Assembly: GCA_009692585.1 (NCBI GenBank)
Contig: SHYX01000003.1
Location: forward strand, 1-64,000
Source of the DNA: Myxococcales bacterium
GTDB lineage: Bacteria > Myxococcota > UBA796 > SXON01
Direction of reading: 5' to 3'
DNA: 64,000 bases
The notes beneath the pieces are model-generated. The model had not been told where the DNA came from and made no database searches. It saw nothing but the letters and a program-made list of their open reading frames with translations. Positions 9,467 to 17,683 of this stretch are shown piece by piece. A program made the position numbers and the translations under genes. Position 1 is the first letter of the stretch. Each line of letters begins with the position of its first letter.

Positions 9467-10186
9467 CTAGTTCAAATGCTCATCCCCCCGCGATCGTCGC
9501 GGGCGCTCCCCCGACTTTCCACCTTCGAGCACGGTGAAGCGGGACAGTTCCTTCTCTATCCGACGCTTGCGGCGCAACAGCCGCCACCGCCGCCACTGGT
9601 CCTCGTCGAGCAGCAGCAGACTCCACGCCGCGCCCCACGCGAAGACCTGATGTAGGTTGGACAGGGTGGGCTCGAAGCCGAACCGCAGGACGCCGAGCGC
9701 GCCGAACGCGTACGCCACCCACATCGCCGGAATCGCAGAGGTGAAGAAGACCGACACGCGCGCGTGGCGGTTGGCCAGGGCGAACCACACCAACAACGCC
9801 GACACCCACCAGAAGACACCGTACACCTGGCCGGAACCTGTGCCCGTCCACAGCGTCGCCACGCCGATCGTGGCCGCCGTCGCCAGCGCCCAGCACAGCC
9901 CGGTGGCCAGGACCAGTTTGCGCGACCCGAGCGACCTCCACGTGCCCTCGGCCAGAAAAGCGATGACCAGCCAGCCCATGATCGCCGACGCCGCCGAACC
10001 CTGGACCAACGAGTAGGTCAGCGGTTGCCAGGGCCGAAACCCCGCGCCGAAAGGGAATAACTCCAGCGGGGGGAGCTGAGCGGCGCCGGCGACCAGGGCC
10101 ACGTGCACCAACACCAGCACCCCGATGAGCCACAGCACCCGCGGCGTGAACAGGCTCGCGAAGGTCGGGCCGCGCAGGAAGTCCAT
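9467..10186 (-). CDS. Rhomboid-like polytopic membrane protein lacking the catalytic motif
   Basis: A 239-residue protein with about six membrane segments between residues 15 and 190 and a basic, Arg/Lys-rich cytoplasmic tail. Layout and features such as PWQPLTYSLVQGSA, a W-R-like segment (EGTWRSLGSR) and the length match the rhomboid/derlin-like superfamily. The catalytic Ser motif GxSG is absent, GSGQVYGVFWW occupying the expected region, and no obvious catalytic His is placed. This is best read as a pseudo-protease or other rhomboid-like protein. It is monocistronic. A 37-bp element that also occurs upstream of slyX lies 15 nt before its ATG. Confidence 0.6.
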   Translation of the reverse strand: MDFLRGPTFASLFTPRVLWLIGVLVLVHVALVAGAAQLPPLELFPFGAGFRPWQPLTYSLVQGSAASAIMGWLVIAFLAEGTWRSLGSRKLVLATGLCWALATAATIGVATLWTGTGSGQVYGVFWWVSALLVWFALANRHARVSVFFTSAIPAMWVAYAFGALGVLRFGFEPTLSNLHQVFAWGAAWSLLLLDEDQWRRWRLLRRKRRIEKELSRFTVLEGGKSGERPRRSRGDEHLN

Positions 10187-10201
10187 GGCCGGGGCTCTAA
10201 C

Positions 10202-10238
10202 CTAACCAGAAACAGCACCCGTGGCCCGGCCGCCTCCC
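10202..10238 (-). repeat. 37-bp element, copy 1 (perfect repeat of 45338-45374)
   Basis: This 37-bp sequence is identical to one at 45338-45374. It contains the palindrome ggccgggcc and ends ctgtttctggttag in the direction of the downstream gene. Here it ends 15 nt before the ATG of the rhomboid-like gene; the other copy ends 9 nt before the slyX ATG. Similarity stops abruptly at both sides. The shared place and orientation suggest a promoter or 5'-leader control element or a small dispersed repeat. Confidence 0.8.
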
Positions 10239-10794
10239 TCACGCGGCCAGCACCAGTTCTACCTTGTACCCCGGCGCACCGGGTGTACTTCAACTCCATG
10301 CATTACTCCTTGGGGTGAGCGCGATGCCCGGCGCGGAATCCGCACGATCAAACTCTAACTTTCGTCCTCTCCCGCACAAGGCGGGGGGAACAGTCCTGGG
10401 GCTTGCGGACCCTCCGAAAAAACTAACCCACGGGCTCGAAGCACCATAGATTCAATAGCCTCTACGCCGGACATCGCCCTCGCGGGCTATCCAGTTTGGA
10501 CGAAACCGCTGTCGCGGTGGCGGGTACCGATCGGAGCGTCTCGAGGGTCCTGCGTGTCGTGGTGACTTGACCGAGCGCAAGGGCTCTGCCCCTGCAACCC
10601 CGTCAGGGGGCTCGCCCCCTGCACCCCGGCGATGGCTCCGCTGGGCAGGGCGTGCCGCACTCTGGAGGGGTCCGCCCTTCTGCACGCTCCTGCCACCGCC
10701 ACGCGCAGCGCGCGGCCGAGCGGGCCGCCCGTGAGGGCGCCACGCGGGCGCGATGGCCGAAAGCGGGTAACTCCGAGGTCCAGCGCGACGGACC
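10239..10794. other. Non-coding stretch upstream of the IS91 remnant
   Basis: No convincing gene is seen on either strand. Base composition around 10320-10450 is noticeably less GC-rich than the surroundings. From about 10570 to 10690 the sequence has short direct and inverted motifs (ctgcccctgcaacccc, ggggctcgccccctgca) of the kind often found at edges of IS91-type insertions. No tRNA, terminator or origin was recognised. Confidence 0.5.
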
Positions 10795-11070
10795 TTGTCC
10801 CTCGCGGCGCTCCGGTTCCTCTACCGGGTGACGCTCGGCCGGCCGGAGGTCACCGACGCCATCCCCTGGCCACGGTGCCGGGCGCGGAAGTTCCGGGTGC
10901 TGACTCGGCTGGAGGTCGCGCCGGTGATCGACCAGGCATCATCGCCGTTCTGGCGAGTCTTCTTCACCACGGCGTACGCCACTGGGCTCCGTCGCGCTGA
11001 GGTCGCGGTCCTCGCCGTCGGCGACATCGATTCCGGCTCGGGGGTCGTGCACGTGCGGTGCGGGAAGGGC
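10795..11070 (+). pseudogene. Tyrosine recombinase (phage-type integrase) fragment
   Basis: Residues such as LAALRFLYRVTLGRP, followed by a P-x-x-R-x-R-K-F linker and TAYATGLRRAEVAVLAVGDI, correspond to the end of the core-binding domain and the first catalytic-domain segment (box I, with its Arg in ATGLRRAEV) of integrases. The family continues through H-x-x-R and the active-site Tyr, which are absent. After VVHVRCGKG the frame runs into unrelated sequence. The N-terminal SAM-like part is missing too. It can encode no active recombinase. Confidence 0.7.
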
Positions 11071-11071
11071 C

Positions 11072-11470
11072 TTGCGCGCCCTGGTCGCCTACCGCACGGC
11101 AGCGCTCGCCGGGTACCTCGACGTGTGTCTGGACTGCGGCGTCGCAACGCCGTCCTACAAACTCCTGCCGCGCTCTGCGATGCCCCCCGCCGAGTTCATC
11201 CGGCGCTTCCTCCTTCACGTGCTCCCGTCCGGGTTCCGGAAGATCCGCCACCATGGGCTGCTCGCGCCCGCAAACGTCAACACGAGACACCTCGTGGCCA
11301 AGACGCTGCTCCGGCGGGTCGACCCCAGCCGAGAGACGCCCGTCTACGAGCCCCGCGAGTGGCTCGGTGAGCCCGTTGAGGCCGCAAGGCCAGTGCCGTG
11401 CTGCCCGGTCTGTGGCAGCCTCAACCGGCGACGCGAGGAAATCCCCCGCCCCGCTCGAGGACCGCCGTGA
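11072..11470 (+). pseudogene. IS91-family (Y2) transposase C-terminal fragment
   Basis: The segment PPAEFIRRFLLHVLPSGF followed by RKIRHHGLLA is a hallmark of the C-terminal part of IS91/IS801 transposases (Y2_Tnp). A zinc-knuckle-like CCPVCG comes near the end, as in the family. The HUH and twin-tyrosine catalytic parts are absent. The residues before PPAEF match only loosely, so further small lesions are likely. The stop at 11468-11470 ends the family-like frame. From there to the TetR operator (about 290 bp) no gene is seen. Confidence 0.7.
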
Positions 11471-11763
11471 CCCACCCACGATGCCTCCAATTCATCCACC
11501 TTTCTCGCACTATCGCCCGACTCCGCCCAGATCGTCGGCGTGGCGGAGCCTCGGCCGCGGGGGACGCTCAGGCGTCACCGGCGCCCCTCGCGAACCGCTC
11601 GTGGCACCACGAAACAGCCGCCCGGGAAAGACCAGAGTGCCTTCCTGCCCATAGACGGCGGGAACCCCTTCCCGGTTCGGCGCCGCCGCCCTATTGAGTT
11701 TCGGCAGCAACCGCCGGGAGGAGTGTCGAGTGCCGAGTGTCCCGTGCTCCTCGCGCGTCTATG

Positions 11764-11776
11764 GTAGCAGTGCTAC
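11764..11776. promoter_or_regulatory. Palindromic operator of the TetR regulator
   Basis: GTAGCAGTGCTAC is a perfect inverted repeat (GTAGCA-G-TGCTAC). It ends 9 nt before the GTG start of the adjacent tetR-type gene and overlaps its likely -10 hexamer. TetR-family repressors commonly bind such sites at their own promoters, so autorepression is the simplest reading. Confidence 0.6.
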
Positions 11777-11779
11777 TAT
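11774..11779 (+). promoter_or_regulatory. Candidate -10 element of a leaderless tetR promoter
   Basis: TACTAT lies 6 nt before the GTG start. Half of it is inside the GTAGCAGTGCTAC palindrome, so repressor binding there would exclude RNA polymerase. AGGA, the only Shine-Dalgarno-like bases, sits just 2-3 nt from the GTG, which is too close for normal use. Confidence 0.42.
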
Positions 11780-11785
11780 AGGACC

Positions 11786-12397
11786 GTGGACACCACCCCC
11801 CCCTCTCGCACCCCCCTGCCCCCCGCGGACCGTTGGTACCGCAAGCGTCGGTACCACCACGGCGATCTGCGGGCCTCCGCCCTGGCGCGCGGCCGGCAGA
11901 TCGTCACTCTCCACGGACCGTGCGCGCTCTCGCTCCGTGGCCTCGCGCGCGACCTCGGCGTCAGCGCAACCTCGCTGGTCCGTCAGTTCGAAAACCTCGT
12001 GGGCATGCGCGCGGCGGTCGCGGAATCCGTGCTCGAGAAACTACAGGGCAATACGGCGATGGCGCCGAGACACCGGGTTCCGGTGGCCGACGTCGCGGGC
12101 CGCTGGGTCGCGTTCGCCTCCGCCAACGCCAACCTTTATCGCCTGCTTTCCGGCGAGGGTTGGCATGCACCGGGCACCGGCTTGCGGGGCCTCCACGGCA
12201 TGCTCACCGTGGCGTCCCCACGGCGCGCCTTGGAGGACGCAGTCCGGGTGCGTACCCGCCGCCTCGGACAACCAGACGGAGACCCCGAGCGCGCCCGTTA
12301 CCTCGCCTCGACGATCCACGGCCTCGCGCTGGCTCGCATCGACGGCGCCGATGGCGCCTCGGTCAACGAGGCGCTGGCTCGCGCGCTGCGCGCGTGA
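11786..12397 (+). CDS. TetR/AcrR-family transcriptional regulator
   Basis: A 203-residue repressor-type protein. The N-terminus RYHHGDLRASAL is typical of the WHG/TetR subgroup. The helix-turn-helix lies near residues 48-72 (LSLRGLARDLGVSATSLVRQFEN), and the C-terminal ligand/dimer domain is divergent. The GTG start is chosen because the operator and -10 element lie directly upstream and the family N-terminus follows soon after. The target, apart from its own promoter, is unknown: the next gene, a lipoprotein, is convergent and the upstream side is a dead IS element. The inducer cannot be guessed. Confidence 0.85.
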   Translation: MDTTPPSRTPLPPADRWYRKRRYHHGDLRASALARGRQIVTLHGPCALSLRGLARDLGVSATSLVRQFENLVGMRAAVAESVLEKLQGNTAMAPRHRVPVADVAGRWVAFASANANLYRLLSGEGWHAPGTGLRGLHGMLTVASPRRALEDAVRVRTRRLGQPDGDPERARYLASTIHGLALARIDGADGASVNEALARALRA

Positions 12398-12421
12398 CCA
12401 GGTCGACGCTGGCGCCCTCCC

Positions 12422-12811
12422 TCACTCCTCCGCCAACACCGAGCCCGCGCACGCCTCGGTGATCACCGCCACGCCCCCGTCACATTCGGGCTCGATCAGA
12501 TCCGCGTAACACACGTCAAGCTCGGTGCTGGTCGCGACCGCGGACTCACAATTCCAGGTCACGCCTTCGTCCGCGAGCTGCTCACGCAGTTCGTCTTCGG
12601 TGAACGCCCCGTCGGCGCAGGTCACGAAGGCGTCGATGATCTCGTCGACCACGTGCTCACACTCGGCGGGGGCCGCCGGGTCCAGGCAGTATCGGTCGCC
12701 GTTCTGCGCCTCGAAGAGGTCGTCCGCGGTGCAGGTGGCCCCTTTGACGTCCGTAAAGGTGCAGCCGAGGATGAGCAGGCCGAAGACCAGGGCAATAGGA
12801 GCGAGTCGCAC
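12422..12811 (-). CDS. Small cysteine-containing lipoprotein
   Basis: A 129-residue predicted lipoprotein of unknown function. With the chosen GTG start the N-terminus is MRLAPIALVFGLLILGC, a signal peptide with lipobox LILGC. An upstream GTG five codons earlier is possible. The mature part is acidic with eight further cysteines at wide spacing (for example RYCLDPAAPAECEHVV), suggesting disulfide bonds outside the cytoplasmic membrane. It lies convergent with tetR and 26 nt downstream of the lpxL-like gene on the same strand, so it may be the last gene of the lipid A operon. A gene of similar style lies at 17684-17965. Confidence 0.7.
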   Translation of the reverse strand: MRLAPIALVFGLLILGCTFTDVKGATCTADDLFEAQNGDRYCLDPAAPAECEHVVDEIIDAFVTCADGAFTEDELREQLADEGVTWNCESAVATSTELDVCYADLIEPECDGGVAVITEACAGSVLAEE

Positions 12812-12837
12812 CCCGGCCGGTATCACGACGACGCCCT

Positions 12838-13665
12838 TCACCCCCACCGGTTGTGCAACCACAGCCAGCCGTGCGGACACGCCGCGATCTGGCCGGCGTA
12901 GAACGCGTTGAGTTCGGTGGTCACCGCCTCGGCATCGCCGGAAACCGCCAACGGCCGGATCAACACCCGATGCCGACCCACGCCCTCCCTCCATTGCCAC
13001 ACGCCGTAGATCGGGGCCCCCGCCTTCGCCGCGGCCACCGCTGCGCCGAGCGAGGTCCGCGCTGGGCGGCCGAAGAACGGGAGCGCCGGGCCCCGATTGT
13101 GGCGCTGGTCCTGGATGAAGAACACGTTGCGGCCCGTGGCGAGCGCGGCGTAGGCCGAGGCCATCGTCGCCCCCGTCTCCAAACGATGCACATGATTCGT
13201 ATCGCGAAGTTCCGCCAGAAACGCCTGTACCCACCGGTCCGTTGGCGTGCGGAGGAAGATCGTCAGCGGCATGGACCGGGCCAGGCCGAGCAGGGCCAGG
13301 TCCCACGCGCCGCCGTGCCCGGCGACCATCACGGCGCCGCGGACACCCTCGGCCCCCTCCACCACCACCGCCACCCGGGTCGTATCAAGCAGCTCGATGT
13401 ACCCCAATACTAGATCATGCATCATATGTATCAGTACCGACCGGGGCGACTCGGTCGGGAGCGCGGCGCCAAGATTCGTGACTGCCACACGGCGACGGAT
13501 GGGTACGACCCACCACCAGACGTACGCCACGCCCCACGCGACGATGTCGGCCACCCCCAACGGGACCGCTCGCACGGCCCGGACCAGCAGGGCCAGGACC
13601 CCGCTGCGGAACCCCGGCGGAGCGGTGTCGCGGAGCGGGTCGTGGGGCTCGGCGGGCGGCGTCAC
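12838..13665 (-). CDS. LpxL/HtrB-type lipid A acyltransferase (lysophospholipid acyltransferase family)
   Basis: A 275-residue inner-membrane-associated acyltransferase expected to add a secondary acyl chain to Kdo-lipid A precursors. The catalytic H-x4-D motif is visible as HGGAWD. Further landmarks are FFIQDQRHNRGPALPFFGRPA, matching the conserved ...D.R...G....FFG segment of LpxL/LpxM proteins, and the C-terminal WLWLHNRW. An N-terminal hydrophobic segment anchors it. The GTG start overlaps the stop of the waaA-lpxK gene (GTGA), indicating translational coupling. Without biochemical data it is not possible to say which acyl position or chain length it uses. Confidence 0.85.
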   Translation of the reverse strand: MTPPAEPHDPLRDTAPPGFRSGVLALLVRAVRAVPLGVADIVAWGVAYVWWWVVPIRRRVAVTNLGAALPTESPRSVLIHMMHDLVLGYIELLDTTRVAVVVEGAEGVRGAVMVAGHGGAWDLALLGLARSMPLTIFLRTPTDRWVQAFLAELRDTNHVHRLETGATMASAYAALATGRNVFFIQDQRHNRGPALPFFGRPARTSLGAAVAAAKAGAPIYGVWQWREGVGRHRVLIRPLAVSGDAEAVTTELNAFYAGQIAACPHGWLWLHNRWG

Positions 13666-15716
13666 GGCCGCTCCCTGTAGCCGAAGGGCCTGAGGCGGTC
13701 GGCGAGGGCAGGCAGCCCGGCGGTGAGCTCCAGCTCGACCACCAACGCCCACACCGACAGCCCCTCGGGCAGCCGCGCCGCGTCCTTCTCGGTGACCAGC
13801 ACGTTGTGGTCGTCGTTCCACGCTTCGATGGCCTGCAGGTCGGGCCAGCTGAAGGGGTGATGATCCGGGAAGATCTGGCACGTGCGGACGTCGGCGCCCA
13901 GCGATCGCAGCGTCCGAAAGAAGGCTTCGGGACGGGCGATTCCGGCCATCGCCACGCACGGACGCGCCGGAAGGGCGGCGAGCGGGTGCCGCACGCCCCG
14001 ATGGAGCCAGGCCACGGGAACCAGCTCCGCCTGGACAAAGACAGCGTCCCGGCGGGCGGCGGTGCGCGCCCACGCCGGTGCAGGGCCGTGGTTGGACCAG
14101 ACGACGTCGGCCCGGGCGAGCCAGCTCCGCGGGACACGACGGGTGCCGACCGGAATCGGCCCGCCGCCGTCGGGCCAGCGGCCGTCCAGCACCACGACCT
14201 CCAGCTGGCGCGCCAGTCCGCGCGCGGTGAACCCATCATCGAGCACGGCCACCCTTGCCCCGCGCTGAGCGGCGGAGACCACGGCCGCATGCCGATCGGG
14301 CGCGCTGGCGACTGGCTGACCGCGGCGGGCCAACATCTCCGCCTCGTCGCCCAGCTCGCGAACCCCGCCGGTGTGCCGCACGTCGCGGCCGGGACGACGG
14401 CCGTAGCCGCGGGAGACGACGACGCTCCCGGGAAGGCGCGCGGCGATCCAGGCGGCGACCGGCGTCTTTCCCGCTCCCCCGGCGGTGAGGCCACCCACGG
14501 AGACCACCGGGATGGGCCCACGCCTTCGACCAAGCGGCCAGAGGCCGACCACGACCAGCCAGACCCAGGCCAGCGGCCACAACCACGGCCGGAGGCTCCG
14601 TTCGGCCGAGGGTGGCGCCGCCAGGAGCGGACCCAGCCCGGCGAGCACGGGGGCGAGGGCGTCGTCGACCGGCGGCGACGTCCGTGGTCCAGCCAGCGCC
14701 TGCGTGATCGCGACACCGAGCCCCTCGGTCGTCTCGGCAACGTGGGCGTGGACACCGCGCCAGGCCACGTCATTGGCGGCGGTGTGTGGCCCACGGACGA
14801 CGGGGCAGCCCGCCGCGACGGCCTCTGCCGGGCTGTGGCCCCCCAGCCTGGGGTCGAAGGTGCCCCCTACGAACGCGGCGCGCGCGCTCCGATAGAGCCC
14901 CGCCAGCTCGCCAAGGGTGTCGAGGAGCACGACCTGGGTGCCCGCGGGCACGGAATCGCCGAGGGCGCTACGCCGGGACCAGCGCAGCCCGCGCTCGGTC
15001 AGCAGCGAGCCGACGACGGCGAAGCGGGCCGGCTCCCGCGGGGCCAGGACCAGGAGCGGCTGCGGATCGAGGCCGGTCCACGCGTCGAGGAGCGCCACCT
15101 CGTCGCCGGCTCGGGTCGATCCGCCGATCAGCGCGTCCCCACTCCACGAAAAGGCAGCCCGAGGCAGCGGCGCCAGCGCCTTGAGGTCCTGCGTCGGGAC
15201 CAGCTCCGCGACCCCAGCCAACAGCGCCGCGGCCAACCCCGGCAGCCGCCGCAGCCGCCGCATCCCGGGCCCCTCTCGGGGCGCCAACCGGACGACCGGG
15301 ACGCCACGGAGACGGCAGGCCACCAGGAGCGCCGGCCACAGTTCTGCCTCGACCAGCACGAGCGCGCGCGGACGGACCCGATCGACAAAGGCCAGGACCA
15401 GCGGCAGCACGTCGACCGGGAGACAGGCCAGCTGGTCGGCGCCGCTCGTGCCGACACGGGCGTCGGCGCTGGTGCAGGTGATCAGCACGTCCACGGCGGG
15501 TGCGCGGAGCCGGAAGCCGGGCAGGACCGCCTCCACCGCCCGGCGCTCGCCCAGGCTAGCGGCGTGAACCCACAACGCCCCCGGCTCCAGGAGCGTTCGG
15601 GGGAAGCCAAGGCGCTCTCGGGCGTGCCGGCGCAGGCGCGGATGGACCAGCACCGCCAGGGCCACCACGGGCGCCAGCAGCACGCCGACAACAAGATATA
15701 CGGCGATGAACGGCAT
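13662..15716 (-). CDS. waaA-lpxK: Fusion of Kdo transferase (WaaA/KdtA) and tetraacyldisaccharide 4'-kinase (LpxK)
   Basis: A 684-residue protein joining two lipid A enzymes. Residues 1-~360 are WaaA (GT30): an N-terminal membrane anchor, the general-base glutamate motif WVHAASLGE, VEAELWPALL, and the CMP-Kdo-binding GGTFDPRLGGHSPAEA followed by GPHTAAND. Residues ~385-684 are LpxK: P-loop VGGLTAGGAGKTP with Lys417, VLDDGFTARGLAR and VTEKDAARL. LpxK phosphorylates the disaccharide precursor and WaaA then adds Kdo, so the fusion joins consecutive steps at the inner membrane. The normal sizes are about 420 and 320 residues, so the WaaA part is slightly short. No stop or frameshift separates them. 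It is followed by overlapping lpxL and preceded by a 55-aa ORF two bases away. Confidence 0.9.
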   Translation of the reverse strand: MPFIAVYLVVGVLLAPVVALAVLVHPRLRRHARERLGFPRTLLEPGALWVHAASLGERRAVEAVLPGFRLRAPAVDVLITCTSADARVGTSGADQLACLPVDVLPLVLAFVDRVRPRALVLVEAELWPALLVACRLRGVPVVRLAPREGPGMRRLRRLPGLAAALLAGVAELVPTQDLKALAPLPRAAFSWSGDALIGGSTRAGDEVALLDAWTGLDPQPLLVLAPREPARFAVVGSLLTERGLRWSRRSALGDSVPAGTQVVLLDTLGELAGLYRSARAAFVGGTFDPRLGGHSPAEAVAAGCPVVRGPHTAANDVAWRGVHAHVAETTEGLGVAITQALAGPRTSPPVDDALAPVLAGLGPLLAAPPSAERSLRPWLWPLAWVWLVVVGLWPLGRRRGPIPVVSVGGLTAGGAGKTPVAAWIAARLPGSVVVSRGYGRRPGRDVRHTGGVRELGDEAEMLARRGQPVASAPDRHAAVVSAAQRGARVAVLDDGFTARGLARQLEVVVLDGRWPDGGGPIPVGTRRVPRSWLARADVVWSNHGPAPAWARTAARRDAVFVQAELVPVAWLHRGVRHPLAALPARPCVAMAGIARPEAFFRTLRSLGADVRTCQIFPDHHPFSWPDLQAIEAWNDDHNVLVTEKDAARLPEGLSVWALVVELELTAGLPALADRLRPFGYRERP

Positions 15717-15718
15717 GC

Positions 15719-15886
15719 TCAGTCGATCGCGGGCGCCCAGCCGACGGCCGTCAGAAGGCCCCGCTGCACCACCACCCGCACCGGATCACCCTCGGGCGCC
15801 AGGCCGCCGTCGGAGTGGATGACGTGGATACACCGCACCAGCGCGACCACGCGTTCTCGAAAGGAAGGTGCCCCAGGGCGATCCAT
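15719..15886 (-). CDS. Small 55-residue ORF leading the lipid A operon
   Basis: The ATG at 15886 opens a 55-codon frame whose TGA ends two bases before the ATG of the waaA-lpxK fusion. The product begins MDRPGAPSFRERVVALVRC and contains VRVVVQRGLLTAVGWAP. It has no signal peptide or recognised domain. Tight spacing, ORF-like composition and position argue that it is translated, perhaps coupling expression of the fusion. It is 39 bp from the divergent aminotransferase start. I do not recognise a family. Confidence 0.45.
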   Translation of the reverse strand: MDRPGAPSFRERVVALVRCIHVIHSDGGLAPEGDPVRVVVQRGLLTAVGWAPAID

Positions 15887-15925
15887 CGGCCCCCGCCTAA
15901 CCCCCCGATTGGTTATCGCGACGCG

Positions 15926-17647
15926 ATGACCGACGCCCAACGATACCTCCTCGACTCGGTCCGCCGCGCCATCATCGGCGAAGGTCGCGTGTTGGAGACG
16001 GCCTTCGGCCCCCGCCGCGTCACCTACGCCGACTACACCGCATCGGGGCGGAACCTCACCTACATCGAGGACTTCATCCGCGATGAGGTGATGCCGCTCT
16101 ACGCCAACACCCACACCGAGACCAGCGGCACCGGAGCCCAGACCACGCGCTTCCGGGAAGACGCGCGCGACATCATCCACGCGGCCGTAGGCGGGGGGCC
16201 GGACGACGTGCTGATCTTCTGCGGTTCGGGCGCCACCGCCGCGGTCAACAAGCTCATCGACATCCTGAATATCCGCATCCCCGCCAATCTGGACGAACAA
16301 TATTCCCTCGCGACCCACATCCCCGCCGCCGCCCGCCCGGTGGTGTTCATCGGCCCCTATGAGCACCACAGCAACGAGCTGCCGTGGCGCGAGACCATCG
16401 CCGACGTCGTCACCATCGACGAGGACGCCGACGGCCGTATCGACCTGGCCCAGTTGGAGGCCGAATTGCTTCGGCACGCCGACCGCACCCTGAAAATCGG
16501 TAGCTTCTCGGCGGCCAGCAACGTCACCGGCATCGGGAGTCGCACCGGCGCGATCGCCTCGCTCCTGCACCGACACGGGGCCCTCTCCTTCTGGGACTTC
16601 GCCGCCGCGGGCCCCTATGTCAAAATGGAGATGAACCTTGACGACCAAACGGAAGAGGGGAAGTTCCAATACAAAGACGCGCTCTTCGTTTCCCCCCACA
16701 AATTCCTCGGCGGGCCCGGAACGCCCGGAATCCTGGTCGTAAAGCGCCATCTGCTGACGAACAAGGTGCCGTCGAGCCCGGGGGGGGGTACCGTCGCGTT
16801 CGTCACCGCCGACGAACACCTCTATATCAGCGACCCGGTCCGCCGCGAAGAGGGTGGCACGCCGGGAATCATCGAGTCGATCCGCGCCGGGCTGGTGTTC
16901 CAATTCAAGGAAGCGGTCGGGTGCGAACTCATCCACGAGCGGGAGGGACAGTTCGTCCAGCGGGCGCTGGCGCGGTGGGCCCATCACCCCGGCCTGAAGG
17001 TGCTGGGAAACCCGGACCTCTGGCGCCTGTCGATCCTCTCGTTCCTGGTCCGCCACCACCAACGATTCCTCCACTACAACTTCGTCGTCGCCTTGCTCAA
17101 CGACCTGTTCGGCATCCAGGCGCGCGGCGGGTGCTCGTGCGCGGGCCCGTACGGACATCGCCTGCTCGGAATCGACGTTGCGGACAGCCACAACCACGAG
17201 TGCGCCATCATCAGCGGGGTGCAGTCGGTCCGCCCGGGCTGGATCCGGGTAAACTTCAACTACTTCATCTCGGACGAGTCCTTCAACTTCGTGCTCGACG
17301 CGGTCGAGTTCATCGCCGAGCACGGGTGGCTCTTCCTGCCGCTCTACGACCTGGACCCACGCGGTGGAAACTGGCGTTATCGCGGCTTTGTGTCCAGTTC
17401 GTTGATGCGGCTCCAGGACGTCAAATTCGGGCCGGGCGGCGTGGAGTATCGAAGCCGCCACTCGACCGAGCCCGAGGCGGTGCTGCCCAGCTACCTCGCC
17501 GAGGCACGGCGGCTGGCCGAGGACCTGCGGGTGAGCGGTCGCGACCTGGTGCTGGTCGATCCCGTTCTTCCCGCCGCCGCCGAACGCCTGCGCTGGTTCC
17601 CGTTGCCAGGGGAAGTGGTCGCCGAGCTACGCGCCACACCCTACTGA
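15926..17647 (+). CDS. Class V aminotransferase-fold PLP enzyme (cysteine desulfurase-like), long form
   Basis: A 573-residue cytoplasmic pyridoxal-phosphate enzyme. Family marks include the N-terminal YADYTASGRNLTYIED, the cofactor-pocket CGSGATAAVNKLI, PYEHHSNELPWRE, and the Schiff-base motif SPHKFLGGPGTPG with Lys259. A late GGCSCAGPYGH carries two cysteines in the area where cysteine desulfurases have their active-site Cys loop. It is about 170 residues longer than NifS/IscS/SufS, with a C-terminal extension, like a poorly studied bacterial subgroup. Whether it removes sulfur or acts on another substrate is not known. The start ATG is preferred over upstream starts because the family N-terminus follows at once. 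Some stretches are less GC-rich than neighbours. Confidence 0.82.
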   Translation: MTDAQRYLLDSVRRAIIGEGRVLETAFGPRRVTYADYTASGRNLTYIEDFIRDEVMPLYANTHTETSGTGAQTTRFREDARDIIHAAVGGGPDDVLIFCGSGATAAVNKLIDILNIRIPANLDEQYSLATHIPAAARPVVFIGPYEHHSNELPWRETIADVVTIDEDADGRIDLAQLEAELLRHADRTLKIGSFSAASNVTGIGSRTGAIASLLHRHGALSFWDFAAAGPYVKMEMNLDDQTEEGKFQYKDALFVSPHKFLGGPGTPGILVVKRHLLTNKVPSSPGGGTVAFVTADEHLYISDPVRREEGGTPGIIESIRAGLVFQFKEAVGCELIHEREGQFVQRALARWAHHPGLKVLGNPDLWRLSILSFLVRHHQRFLHYNFVVALLNDLFGIQARGGCSCAGPYGHRLLGIDVADSHNHECAIISGVQSVRPGWIRVNFNYFISDESFNFVLDAVEFIAEHGWLFLPLYDLDPRGGNWRYRGFVSSSLMRLQDVKFGPGGVEYRSRHSTEPEAVLPSYLAEARRLAEDLRVSGRDLVLVDPVLPAAAERLRWFPLPGEVVAELRATPY

Positions 17648-17683
17648 ACCCAGGGTTCGAGCAGTTGGTGCCAGGAGTCGGAT

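Larger units (their letters stand above)
10795..11470 (+). mobile_element. Deleted IS91-type element with accessory tyrosine recombinase
   Basis: Two incomplete genes are joined head to tail: the middle of a tyrosine recombinase (10795-11070) and the C-terminal end of an IS91/IS801-family Y2 transposase (11072-11470). Elements with a recombinase gene directly before an IS91-type transposase are known. Here the end of the first and most of the second are gone, consistent with an internal deletion and fusion near 11065. Terminal sequences of the element could not be fixed. Confidence 0.65.

Noticed and set aside
10187..10794. tRNA or attachment site near the IS91 remnant
   Set aside because: No cloverleaf, T-loop motif or flanking direct repeat was found on reading both strands.
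15719..17461. A 580-codon minus-strand frame opposite the class V aminotransferase
   Set aside because: The plus strand has clear PLP motifs. Only the last 55 codons, before the aminotransferase starts, are kept as a small gene because of their spacing to waaA-lpxK.
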